A DNA stretch of 8,666 bases, taken from the NCBI GenBank assembly GCA_024276595.1, contig JAJRWW010000310.1:1-8666 (forward strand). Direction: 5' to 3'. Each line of letters starts with the position of its first letter. The first letter of the stretch is position 1. The stretch is from Myxococcota bacterium. GTDB lineage: Bacteria > Myxococcota_A > Polyangia > HGW-17 > JAJRWW01. The notes below the pieces were generated by a model. The model did no database searches, had not been told where the DNA came from, and saw only the letters and a list, made by a program, of their open reading frames with translations. Shown here one piece after another: positions 1-6,314 of the stretch. The position numbers and the translations under genes were made by a program.

Positions 1-756
1 CACCGCCAGCTTCTGCGGACCCTTGCCCACGAGCTGGTCGTCCAAAAAGACCTGCGCCCCAGGGGGCGCCTTGACGTTCACCATGCGCCGGGGTGCCAGC
101 GGGAGGGGCGCCAGCGGGTAGGCGCTCCAGATCCCCTCTGGAACCCCATCTGGCCTCCGGTTTCTCGTGAGCTCCCGAAGCCGGGCCGAGATACGTCCGG
201 CCGCGGCCCGGTGCCCCAGGGCGTGGTGGCAAAGCAGCAGGTACTTCAGCGCCGCGAGCAGGCCGGGGCGGGCCTTCTTCCAGGCCACGTGGCCGTCCAG
301 GAGCGTCAACGCCTGCTCGAAGGACTCCACCGCCCGGCCTCGCTTCAGGGTGGAGAAGAGCAGCTTGCCCCGGCGCAGGGCAGCGCTCGCCATGGCGTAC
401 GCCTCGTCCTGAGCCAGGCCAGCCAGAGCCCGTCGCAGCCCCCTACCCACGATGGGTGCAGCGAGGGAGACACCCTGCCCCGCCGCGGCCCTGGCCGAAG
501 CAGCGGCGCGTGCGCGGGCCGGCGGAGTGCGCCTGGCAGGACCCGGGCGCCGCGGTGGAGCCATGCGCGCACCCTTGGCCTTTTGGGGCGTCTTTTTCGC
601 TCCAGAGAGCAGATCGTAGATCCGCAGGAGCGACCTGGCCGTGTCGAAGTCGGCTGGGCCGGCGTTGTACACGGCGTAGCGCGGGGCGCGGGCCTGCGCC
701 TGGGGCGCCGCCAGCAGCAGGCCGATCGCCACAAAGCCTATGGCAGTTGCTCGCAT
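1..756 (-). CDS. Exported PEGA-domain-like protein, C-terminal part cut by window edge
   Basis: The frame is open from an ATG at 756 to base 1, giving 252 residues with no stop, so the gene continues outside the window. Residues 1-22 look like a Sec signal peptide: a short basic start (MRA), a hydrophobic stretch (about 5-17) and a probable AQA cleavage site, so the protein is likely periplasmic or envelope-bound. No lipobox cysteine is seen. Residues about 53-95 are a low-complexity Ala/Arg/Pro/Lys linker. Residues about 105-200 are helical and Ala/Leu/Arg-rich, with a TPR-like look around 118-155 and 165-195, though I cannot assign a repeat family. Residues 226-252 (VNVKAPPGAQVFLDDQLVGK) match the opening of a PEGA domain, a small beta domain found in surface proteins of deltaproteobacteria and others. 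Only a weak GGTGA-like ribosome site precedes the ATG. The function is unknown. It lies 100 bp beyond cooC and shows no link to acetyl-CoA synthesis, so it is probably a separate transcription unit. Confidence 0.72.
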   Translation of the reverse strand, partial: MRATAIGFVAIGLLLAAPQAQARAPRYAVYNAGPADFDTARSLLRIYDLLSGAKKTPQKAKGARMAPPRRPGPARRTPPARARAAASARAAAGQGVSLAAPIVGRGLRRALAGLAQDEAYAMASAALRRGKLLFSTLKRGRAVESFEQALTLLDGHVAWKKARPGLLAALKYLLLCHHALGHRAAAGRISARLRELTRNRRPDGVPEGIWSAYPLAPLPLAPRRMVNVKAPPGAQVFLDDQLVGKGPQKLAV

Positions 757-771
757 GGGTCACCAATCCTG

Positions 772-785
772 GGCGCTCGAGCGCC
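772..785. promoter_or_regulatory. Perfect 14-bp palindrome, possible operator
   Basis: GGCGCTCGAGCGCC is its own reverse complement. It lies between cooC and the PEGA-protein gene, 16 bp before that gene's ATG and about 10 bp downstream of a possible -10 box (795-800). Its position would suit a repressor operator. In RNA it could fold as a 5-bp stem with a UCGA loop, but no T-run follows, so it is not an intrinsic terminator. GC-rich palindromes also arise by chance in such DNA. Confidence 0.3.
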
Positions 786-794
786 TCGGGGGGA

Positions 795-803
795 AGCATA
801 GCA
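795..803 (-). promoter_or_regulatory. Possible extended -10 element for the PEGA-protein gene
   Basis: On the minus strand the sequence reads TGCTATGCT, that is a TGN extension followed by TATGCT, which shares 4 of 6 bases with TATAAT. It lies 39 bp before the ATG at 756. No convincing -35 box is seen upstream, as an extended -10 would allow. The 757-856 gap is less GC-rich here than elsewhere. This is a weak, pattern-only call. Confidence 0.22.
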
Positions 804-856
804 AAAGGGTCGGGCGCAGAAAAGCGGCGAAAGCCCTGGCAGAGGTCGATGGGGAG

Positions 857-1627
857 CTAGCCAACGAGCTTGCGCAGCTCCACGAGGAGCTGGCGCGCCT
901 GCTGGGGGATGTCGTCGAGGTTGGGATAGGGCGGTGTTCCGGAGAGGTCCGCGTCTATGGCGGCGGGGTCGAAGGGGAGCGAGCCCAGCACCGGGATGGG
1001 AGCCAGGGCCCTGGCCACGGCGTCCGCGTCCGCGCTGTCGCGCACCTTGTTCACGACAGCCACCACCCTCTGAATGCCGATCTCCGAGGCGAGATGCTGC
1101 ACGCGCCTCGCCGTCTTCACGGACCTGGAGCCGGGCTCGGTCACGACGATCATGACGTCCACCGCCCTGGCGGTGGCTCTGCCCAGGTGCTCCACCCCCG
1201 CCTCCATGTCCAGGATGAGATGGTCCTTTCGCCCCAGCAGCAGGTGGGTCACCAGGGCCTTGAGCATGACGCTCTCGGGACAGATGCACCCGGAGCCGCC
1301 GTGGTCCACGGTGCCCATGAGGAGCAGGTGCACGCCGTCCTTCTCCACCGACAGCCTCTCCGGGAGGTCGTCCACTGTGGGGTTCATCTTGAAGAAGGAG
1401 CCCATGCCGCCCACCTTGGCGCCGGTGCGCTCCTCGATGAGCTCCTTCAGCTCGGCCAGGGGCGCTATCCCGTCGGCGCCCTCGATGCCCAGCGCCGAGG
1501 CCAGGCAGGGGGCCGGATCTGCGTCCACGGCGATGACCCGATCCCCCTCGGCCGCGAGCAGGCGCGCCAGGAGCGCTGCCACGGTGGTCTTGCCCACACC
1601 GCCCTTTCCGCTCACGGCGATCTTCAC
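857..1627 (-). CDS. cooC: CODH nickel-insertion ATPase CooC
   Basis: This is a 256-residue MinD/SIMIBI-class P-loop ATPase that supports ATP-dependent nickel loading of the CODH C-cluster (and perhaps the ACS A-cluster) in the cytoplasm. Residues 6-15 (SGKGGVGKTT) are the deviant Walker A motif with the signature lysine K8. VDADPAP at 34-40 and the Walker B/switch region LDMEAGVEHLGR at 139-150 follow the CooC pattern. The Cys-X-Cys pair C114/C116 (GSGCICPES) is the metal-binding motif at the CooC dimer interface. Length is normal for the family. The start is a GTG at 1625-1627, giving MKIAVSGKGG, the usual CooC N terminus, with an AGGGGG ribosome site at 1635-1640. The gap to the acsE stop is only 18 bp, so translation is probably coupled to acsE. 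It is the last gene of the cluster. The Walker A, CXC and context together leave little room for another MinD-type assignment such as AcsF, which is a close paralogue. Confidence 0.93.
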   Translation of the reverse strand: MKIAVSGKGGVGKTTVAALLARLLAAEGDRVIAVDADPAPCLASALGIEGADGIAPLAELKELIEERTGAKVGGMGSFFKMNPTVDDLPERLSVEKDGVHLLLMGTVDHGGSGCICPESVMLKALVTHLLLGRKDHLILDMEAGVEHLGRATARAVDVMIVVTEPGSRSVKTARRVQHLASEIGIQRVVAVVNKVRDSADADAVARALAPIPVLGSLPFDPAAIDADLSGTPPYPNLDDIPQQARQLLVELRKLVG

Positions 1628-1645
1628 CGCGTCACCCCCTGGAGA

Positions 1646-2539
1646 CTAGAGCTCCAGCCAGGAGTCGGAGTACAGCTTCCGGCCCAGCAGCACCTCGGTG
1701 GTCTTGACAAAGTCCACCTCCTCCTTGGAGAGGCCGGCCAGGTCCGGAACGTCCCCGTCGATTACCCTGGCCACTATGGACTCGATGTCCTTGCGCTTGC
1801 CCCGGGCGATGTCCATCAGCCCCTTGTCCAGGGGGTCCACGATGGCGGCCTTGAGGCCGCCCTTGAGCAGCATGGCAAAGTAGGTCTGGTTGACCAGCGG
1901 TCGGAGCCTCTCCGGGCAGCCGTTGGAGATGTTGGAGAGGCCGCAGGTGGACATGCACTCGGGGAACATGTCCGGCATCATGTTCATGAAGTTGGTGCAG
2001 CCCTGCGCCTCGATCTGCTGGGAGCTGACCGGAACCACGATGGGATCCACCCAGATGTCCTCCGGGGCGACGCCCAGCTCCTGGGCGGCATAGACAATCT
2101 CGGCGGCCAGGACACCGCGCTCGTTCTCGTCCCGGGGTATGCCCTCGGGCCCCCAGAGAAGCGCCACCATGCCGGCGTCGTATTTCTGGGTGAAGGGCAT
2201 CAGCTTCTCCATGCGGTCCGGTCGGGCCATTATGGAGTTGATGACGGCCTTTCCGCTCTTGTTCTTGTAGGCCTTGAGCCCCGCCTCCATGGCCTCCACG
2301 TTCATTGTGTCCAGGTAGAGCGGCAGATCCGACACCTCCTGGACCACCCCCACGATCCACTCCATGAGCTCGTCGCCCTTCTTGCGGGCCGGGCCCAGGT
2401 TCACGTCCAGATAGTCAGCGCCCGCCTCGGTGAGCTTCTCGGCGAGGGCGCGTATGGGCTTTGCGTCCCGGGCCTTCATTGCAGGGCCGATGGACTTGGA
2501 CATCACGTTGATGTTCTCAGCGATTACCTTGAAGGACAT
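1646..2539 (-). CDS. acsE: Methyl-tetrahydrofolate:corrinoid iron-sulfur protein methyltransferase AcsE
   Basis: The enzyme transfers the methyl group of 5-methyl-tetrahydrofolate to Co(I) of the corrinoid iron-sulfur protein, joining the folate and carbonyl branches of the pathway. The 297 residues form a pterin-binding TIM barrel of the DHPS/MetH type. Visible conserved elements are DVNLGP at 45-50, LYLDTMN at 74-80 (D77), VIN at 99-101 (N101), DP at 165-166 and GLSNIS at 200-205 (N203). D77, N101 and N203 correspond to the pterin-contacting Asp75, Asn96 and Asn199 of the Moorella enzyme. The protein is about 35 residues longer than the 262-residue Moorella AcsE. The extra length lies mainly at about 246-278, before the conserved end (VLLGRKLYSDSW). 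The ATG has an AGGAGG site at 2544-2549, 4 bases away. It lies 75 bp after acsC and 18 bp before cooC. A related MtvB/MtrH-like corrinoid methyltransferase is the alternative, but the setting favours AcsE. Confidence 0.9.
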   Translation of the reverse strand: MSFKVIAENINVMSKSIGPAMKARDAKPIRALAEKLTEAGADYLDVNLGPARKKGDELMEWIVGVVQEVSDLPLYLDTMNVEAMEAGLKAYKNKSGKAVINSIMARPDRMEKLMPFTQKYDAGMVALLWGPEGIPRDENERGVLAAEIVYAAQELGVAPEDIWVDPIVVPVSSQQIEAQGCTNFMNMMPDMFPECMSTCGLSNISNGCPERLRPLVNQTYFAMLLKGGLKAAIVDPLDKGLMDIARGKRKDIESIVARVIDGDVPDLAGLSKEEVDFVKTTEVLLGRKLYSDSWLEL

Positions 2540-2556
2540 TGGGCCTCCTCAGGGGA

Positions 2557-2574
2557 CACACCCGACGGGGTGCG
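2557..2574 (-). other. Small RNA hairpin candidate before acsE
   Basis: In the acsC-acsE spacer the minus strand reads CGCACCC, CGTC, GGGTGTG. This can fold into a 7-bp stem (one G-U pair) with a 4-base loop. It ends 7 bases before the acsE AGGAGG site. No T-run follows, so it is not a terminator. It could affect mRNA stability or AcsE translation, but it may also be chance. Confidence 0.25.
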
Positions 2575-2614
2575 CCGAAGTGATGAGCGAAAAAACCTGG
2601 CGCCCGGGCACGAG

Positions 2615-3964
2615 CTAGGCGAAGTTCTGCTTCAGGAAAGCGGGGATGAAGCTGGCCTCTCGGGGGCCGATCATGACCTCCCAGTCGGAGCCGAGCTCCT
2701 CCTCGAGATCCCCGCTGATGATGGCCGCCAGCCCCGGGATGACGATCTTCTTGTTGGCCACCTTGTCGTTGCACCCCTTCTTCTTCATGGCATCGCCGAT
2801 GGCGTCGCCCACGAACTTGCCGGCGGCCCAGGCCGTGAGCACCGACAGGCCGTCGGTGTCCTTGACGAACAGCCAGCAGGGGATTCGGCTGTTCTCTATC
2901 TCGCCGCTCACGATGAAGTAGGTGAGCGAGAAGTTGGAGGTCACGATGACCGGGCTGTTTTCGTCCGCGTCGTTGAGCGCGTAGAACCCCTCGTCGGTCT
3001 TCATGGGGCGCTGGGGGTCGGTGTAGATGTTCAGCCTCTCCAGCAAAAGCGGGAAGAGGTACTGGCCCTGGAACTCGCTCAGGATCACGATGCCGGCATA
3101 CTTGGCGATGCCCGCAGCGGCGAGGACCGCCTCCTTGGCCGGGGTTTCGGCCATGTCACACACCGGGACGATGGTCGCGAAGCCGAAGGCCCTGTCCTTG
3201 GCCTGCAGAGCCAGGCGTCGGATGGCTGTCTGATCCCTGAGCTGGTCACCCGCCGTGCGGGCGCCCGAGTCGAAGATCAGGTCCTTGAGCTCGGCCTTGG
3301 TGGCGGCCTCGGACAGCTCCTTCAGCTCGTCCAGGCCGTTGCCCACGAGCGCCAGCACCGCGCCGTGCTCCTTGGCAAGGGAGAACATGGCGTCCTTGTT
3401 GTCGCTGTTGGCGCCGTAAATGAGCACCTTCGATCCGCCCCTCTCTGCCAGCCCGGCCTGGATCATGTCCGGGTTGTCAGACCAGAGGATCAGCCCGGCG
3501 TCGGATGCGTCGCGAACCTTCTTGACGAGCGCTGCGTAGGTCTCGGCCTTGCCCGACTCGGCCTTCAGGGCAAAGAGATCACCCTTGAGGTTGAGCCCCA
3601 CCCGCTCGTACTGGTTGTCCGCAAAGCACTTGAGCTTCTGGTCAACCTCCTCGGGCGAGTCCGTGTCGCTGATCTTGAGCGCCAGCCCAGTGGGATTGAA
3701 GAAGGTCTTCTCGTGGCGGAACATCACCAGCTCGCCGCCGGTTCTGAACATGGAGTCGCCGGCACCAATCTCCACCGGTCGGATGGGGGGTGCTGACGCC
3801 TCGGAGAGCGCGGCCTTGGCCTCGTCGCTCACGTAGGGGCAGGCGGAGAGCTCGGCCTTGCCCGCGGCCAGGTTCATGGCGAACGCCAGGCAGGTTGGGA
3901 CGCCGCACTCCCTGCAGTTGGTCTTGGGCAGCAGTTTGAAAATCTGGATTCCGGTCAATCCCAT
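2615..3964 (-). CDS. acsC: Corrinoid iron-sulfur protein large subunit AcsC (CfsA)
   Basis: This is the large subunit of the corrinoid iron-sulfur protein (CoFeSP), which carries the methyl group on cobalamin from AcsE to the A-cluster of AcsB. The length of 449 residues is typical. Residues 1-60 form the Fe-S domain, with C17, C20, C25 and C42 (spacing CX2CX4CX16C) binding the [4Fe-4S] cluster that reactivates oxidised cobalt. Residues about 75-320 are the TIM-barrel domain, with FNPTGLAL at 89-96. Residues about 325-449 are the Rossmann-like cobalamin domain (VTSNFSLTYF at 341-350, DTDGLSV at 369-375, IPGLAA at 409-414, GPREAS at 433-438). The ATG has an AGGAGGA site at 3971-3977, 6 bases away. 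The partner small subunit gene acsD, with which AcsC forms a heterodimer, is not in this window. An archaeal CdhE would look similar, but the AcsB neighbour is bacterial in type. Confidence 0.95.
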   Translation of the reverse strand: MGLTGIQIFKLLPKTNCRECGVPTCLAFAMNLAAGKAELSACPYVSDEAKAALSEASAPPIRPVEIGAGDSMFRTGGELVMFRHEKTFFNPTGLALKISDTDSPEEVDQKLKCFADNQYERVGLNLKGDLFALKAESGKAETYAALVKKVRDASDAGLILWSDNPDMIQAGLAERGGSKVLIYGANSDNKDAMFSLAKEHGAVLALVGNGLDELKELSEAATKAELKDLIFDSGARTAGDQLRDQTAIRRLALQAKDRAFGFATIVPVCDMAETPAKEAVLAAAGIAKYAGIVILSEFQGQYLFPLLLERLNIYTDPQRPMKTDEGFYALNDADENSPVIVTSNFSLTYFIVSGEIENSRIPCWLFVKDTDGLSVLTAWAAGKFVGDAIGDAMKKKGCNDKVANKKIVIPGLAAIISGDLEEELGSDWEVMIGPREASFIPAFLKQNFA

Positions 3965-4032
3965 CAGCCGTCCTCCTAGTCGTTGGTCCTTTCGAACCGG
4001 GTGGCCTGTCGGGTTTTCAAGTATTGCTCTTC

Positions 4033-4054
4033 GCTCCGACCCAGCGGCCGGAGC
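4033..4054 (-). other. Hairpin candidate just after acsB
   Basis: Five bases after the acsB stop, the minus strand carries GCTCCG and CGGAGC around a 10-base loop, a perfect 6-bp stem. No T-run follows, so it is not a classical terminator. In the 94-bp acsB-acsC spacer it could act as a 3'-end stabiliser or RNase processing site that sets the ratio of AcsB to AcsC. The support is base pairing only. Confidence 0.28.
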
Positions 4055-4058
4055 CAGA

Positions 4059-6272
4059 CTACATCATCGGGTCCATGGTCATCGCGGGGTGGCCCTTCTC
4101 GGTGAGCCACTCGTAGATCTCCATCTCATCGCAGGAGACCGTCTCGTCGGCGATGAGCTCCACAAAGTTCTCGGGGAGGCCTTGCCTCACCGCCTGGGCG
4201 GTGATGCGGTCCTTCAGCTCCTCCTTGAGGGCCCTGGGAATCCAGCACAGCCTCGCGATCCCCCCCTCGGCGCGGATGAACTTTGCAGACGCCACGTAGA
4301 GCTTGGAGTGACCCACAAAGCCCGGCGTCACGGCGCCGCCGCCGACGCTGCCGGCGAGGGTGGTGAACTTCATCCCCGAGGGGGTCATGCCGCTGTAGTC
4401 TCGGTCCACCGTCATCACGCCGTTGCACATGGGCAGGATGGCGCTGATGGCCTCGAAGCAGCCGCAGGAGGTCATGGGCTCCTCCATGATGGAGTATGCG
4501 TTGTAGCGCTCCACCGTACCCCTGGAGGCCTGGCGCACGAACTCGTTGACGCCCTCCCACTGGCCCTTCTTCTCGTCCAGCACGCGACCCTTGTCGATGG
4601 GCTGGTTGGGCCCGGTGGGGTTTATCTCGTAGGAGGCCTTGCAGTCCAGCCAGGAGTAGGCGCCGCAGAGGCCCGTGCGCTCCGGGGTGACCACGCAGAC
4701 GTGGCTGGGAGCAAAGGACTGGCAGAGGGTGCAGCTATAGTACACCGACTCGTCCTCGTCGGTCATCCCCTCCACGCGGGCATCGCGCTTGGCGTAGGCG
4801 GCCCGGGCCTGCTCGAGGATCTTCTTGGCGTCCTCCTCCTTGGTGTAGATGGTCACAGCCACCTTGTCCAGGATGGCGCCGAACTCGCCGTGGTACTTGG
4901 CCCAGATGATCTCCCCCAGGTGCTTGAAGCGGAAGCCCTTGTCAAAGGCGGCCCGAGAAATTCGGAGCCAGGCGATGTCCCGCTGCCCGATGTGCATGCA
5001 GCCCTGGGCGAAGTTGATCAGGTGGTGGATCTGGCGCTCCAGGATGGGCTCGAAGTCCTCCTGGAACTCGCGACCCGCCACCTCCACCTTGATGGCGAGG
5101 GAGCACTTGGAGCTCTCCCCCAGCTCGTCCAGGTCCGGGCCGATGAGCTTGATGTCCCGGTCCTCGATGGCGTCCATGTCCGCGGACGTGGCCCACTCCA
5201 CGGCGAAGGTGCCGCCTCGACCGCCGCCGCCCTCGAAGTAGATGTCCGGGCCGCGCACGCGCTCGCCCTCGAAGGCTGCGCCGTAGGCCACCGGCACCTC
5301 CACCTTGGAGACGGACACCTTCAGGCCCCGGACCTCCACCGAGCGCTGGACGATCTCGTCGTGGGGCACGTCCGAGACCACGTGCTCGTAGGTGCACACA
5401 CCCGTGGGGAGGATCTCGGGGATGGGGGTGTCGGCGATGATGGGGAAGCCGTAGTTCACGCAGGCCAGGCCGTTGGCGTACCACTCGTCGGTGACGTGGC
5501 CGAGGGTCATGGCGAAGGCAAAGACCCGGTCCTTGTTGTACACGAGGATCTTGCGGTAGTCGCCCGGCTCCAGGCCGCCAAAGGACATGGCGGCGCGGGT
5601 GGCAAAGCCCAGCGCGAAGACGGCCGCCGACACGTCGGGGCCGAAGGAGACCAGCCGGGTGCCCCAGCCGATCTCGGTGCCCGCCTCCACGAGCTGCTCG
5701 GAGAAGCGCACGCCCTTGTGCTCGCCCGCCATGAACACGTACAAGTTCTTTTGCTGCAGCTCCAGGGCGATCTGGGCCGCGATCTCCTTGGTGGGGGCGG
5801 CCCCCAGGATGGCGGCGAAGCCCGGGGCGGTGCCGTCCACGAACTCCACGCCGCGCTTTCGCAAGATGACGTCGTCCGCGGCGCCCAACCAGATGTTGTC
5901 GTCGGCAATGTCCTCGCCCCGGGTGTAGAACTCGGGGTGCTCCAGGTAGCGGATGCACTCCTCCATCTCCTGGGCGAACAGAGCGGCCATGCCGGCGTCC
6001 AGGGCAGGCCCCAGGTAGGGGAGGTGGATCCTCTCCTTGACCATCGGGGGCAGGAGGGTGCGGCACCGGTCGAACACCGGCTTCATGTCCTCCAGCTTCT
6101 CGATCTTGTGACCCAGGATGCCGTAGATGCAGGGCAGGTAGTAGCCCGTGTTGGGAAAGCCCACCTCGGTGTTGCCACCGTGGGTATCCATCATCTCGGT
6201 GTATTTTTTGAGCGCTCGATCCACGATCTTGTGGGCGCCACGAATTCCAGCGGATGCGATGATCTTAGACAT
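4059..6272 (-). CDS. acsB: Acetyl-CoA synthase AcsB (CODH/ACS alpha subunit)
   Basis: AcsB condenses CO, a methyl group from CoFeSP and CoA into acetyl-CoA at its Ni-Ni-[4Fe-4S] A-cluster, in complex with CooS. The 737 residues match the full-length bacterial form (Moorella about 729), including the N-terminal domain that docks on CODH and holds the CO tunnel; archaeal CdhC lacks it. C514, C517, C526 and C536 match the Moorella A-cluster ligands 506, 509, 518 and 528. The Cys-Gly-Cys at 603-605 matches 595-597, which holds the distal nickel. F520 corresponds to the gating Phe512. The constant offset of 8 shows no gaps across the active site. The middle domain (about 320-500) includes the glycine-rich EGGGGRGG at 347-354. 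The ATG has a GAGGAG site at 6278-6283, 5 bases away. It lies 42 bp after cooS, the usual pairing of the two enzyme subunits. Confidence 0.97.
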   Translation of the reverse strand: MSKIIASAGIRGAHKIVDRALKKYTEMMDTHGGNTEVGFPNTGYYLPCIYGILGHKIEKLEDMKPVFDRCRTLLPPMVKERIHLPYLGPALDAGMAALFAQEMEECIRYLEHPEFYTRGEDIADDNIWLGAADDVILRKRGVEFVDGTAPGFAAILGAAPTKEIAAQIALELQQKNLYVFMAGEHKGVRFSEQLVEAGTEIGWGTRLVSFGPDVSAAVFALGFATRAAMSFGGLEPGDYRKILVYNKDRVFAFAMTLGHVTDEWYANGLACVNYGFPIIADTPIPEILPTGVCTYEHVVSDVPHDEIVQRSVEVRGLKVSVSKVEVPVAYGAAFEGERVRGPDIYFEGGGGRGGTFAVEWATSADMDAIEDRDIKLIGPDLDELGESSKCSLAIKVEVAGREFQEDFEPILERQIHHLINFAQGCMHIGQRDIAWLRISRAAFDKGFRFKHLGEIIWAKYHGEFGAILDKVAVTIYTKEEDAKKILEQARAAYAKRDARVEGMTDEDESVYYSCTLCQSFAPSHVCVVTPERTGLCGAYSWLDCKASYEINPTGPNQPIDKGRVLDEKKGQWEGVNEFVRQASRGTVERYNAYSIMEEPMTSCGCFEAISAILPMCNGVMTVDRDYSGMTPSGMKFTTLAGSVGGGAVTPGFVGHSKLYVASAKFIRAEGGIARLCWIPRALKEELKDRITAQAVRQGLPENFVELIADETVSCDEMEIYEWLTEKGHPAMTMDPMM

Positions 6273-6314
6273 TGCTTCTCCTCACTTGTGCGTTCACTTC
6301 GAAGCCATCAAGCC

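Noticed and set aside
804..845. Possible intrinsic terminator after cooC (GGGC...GCCC then CCCTTTT)
   Set aside because: The stem is only about 4 bp with a long loop, and the T-run is short and displaced; too weak to call.
740..3796. Plus-strand open frame of 1018 codons opposite cooC, acsE and acsC
   Set aside because: It runs antisense to three recognised enzymes. The His/Gly/Leu/Val-rich composition is what the complement of GC-rich codons gives, no family motif is seen, and it spans several gene boundaries.
3990..4003. tRNA T-arm-like GGTTCGAAAGG in the acsB-acsC spacer
   Set aside because: No acceptor stem, anticodon arm or D-arm can be found around it.
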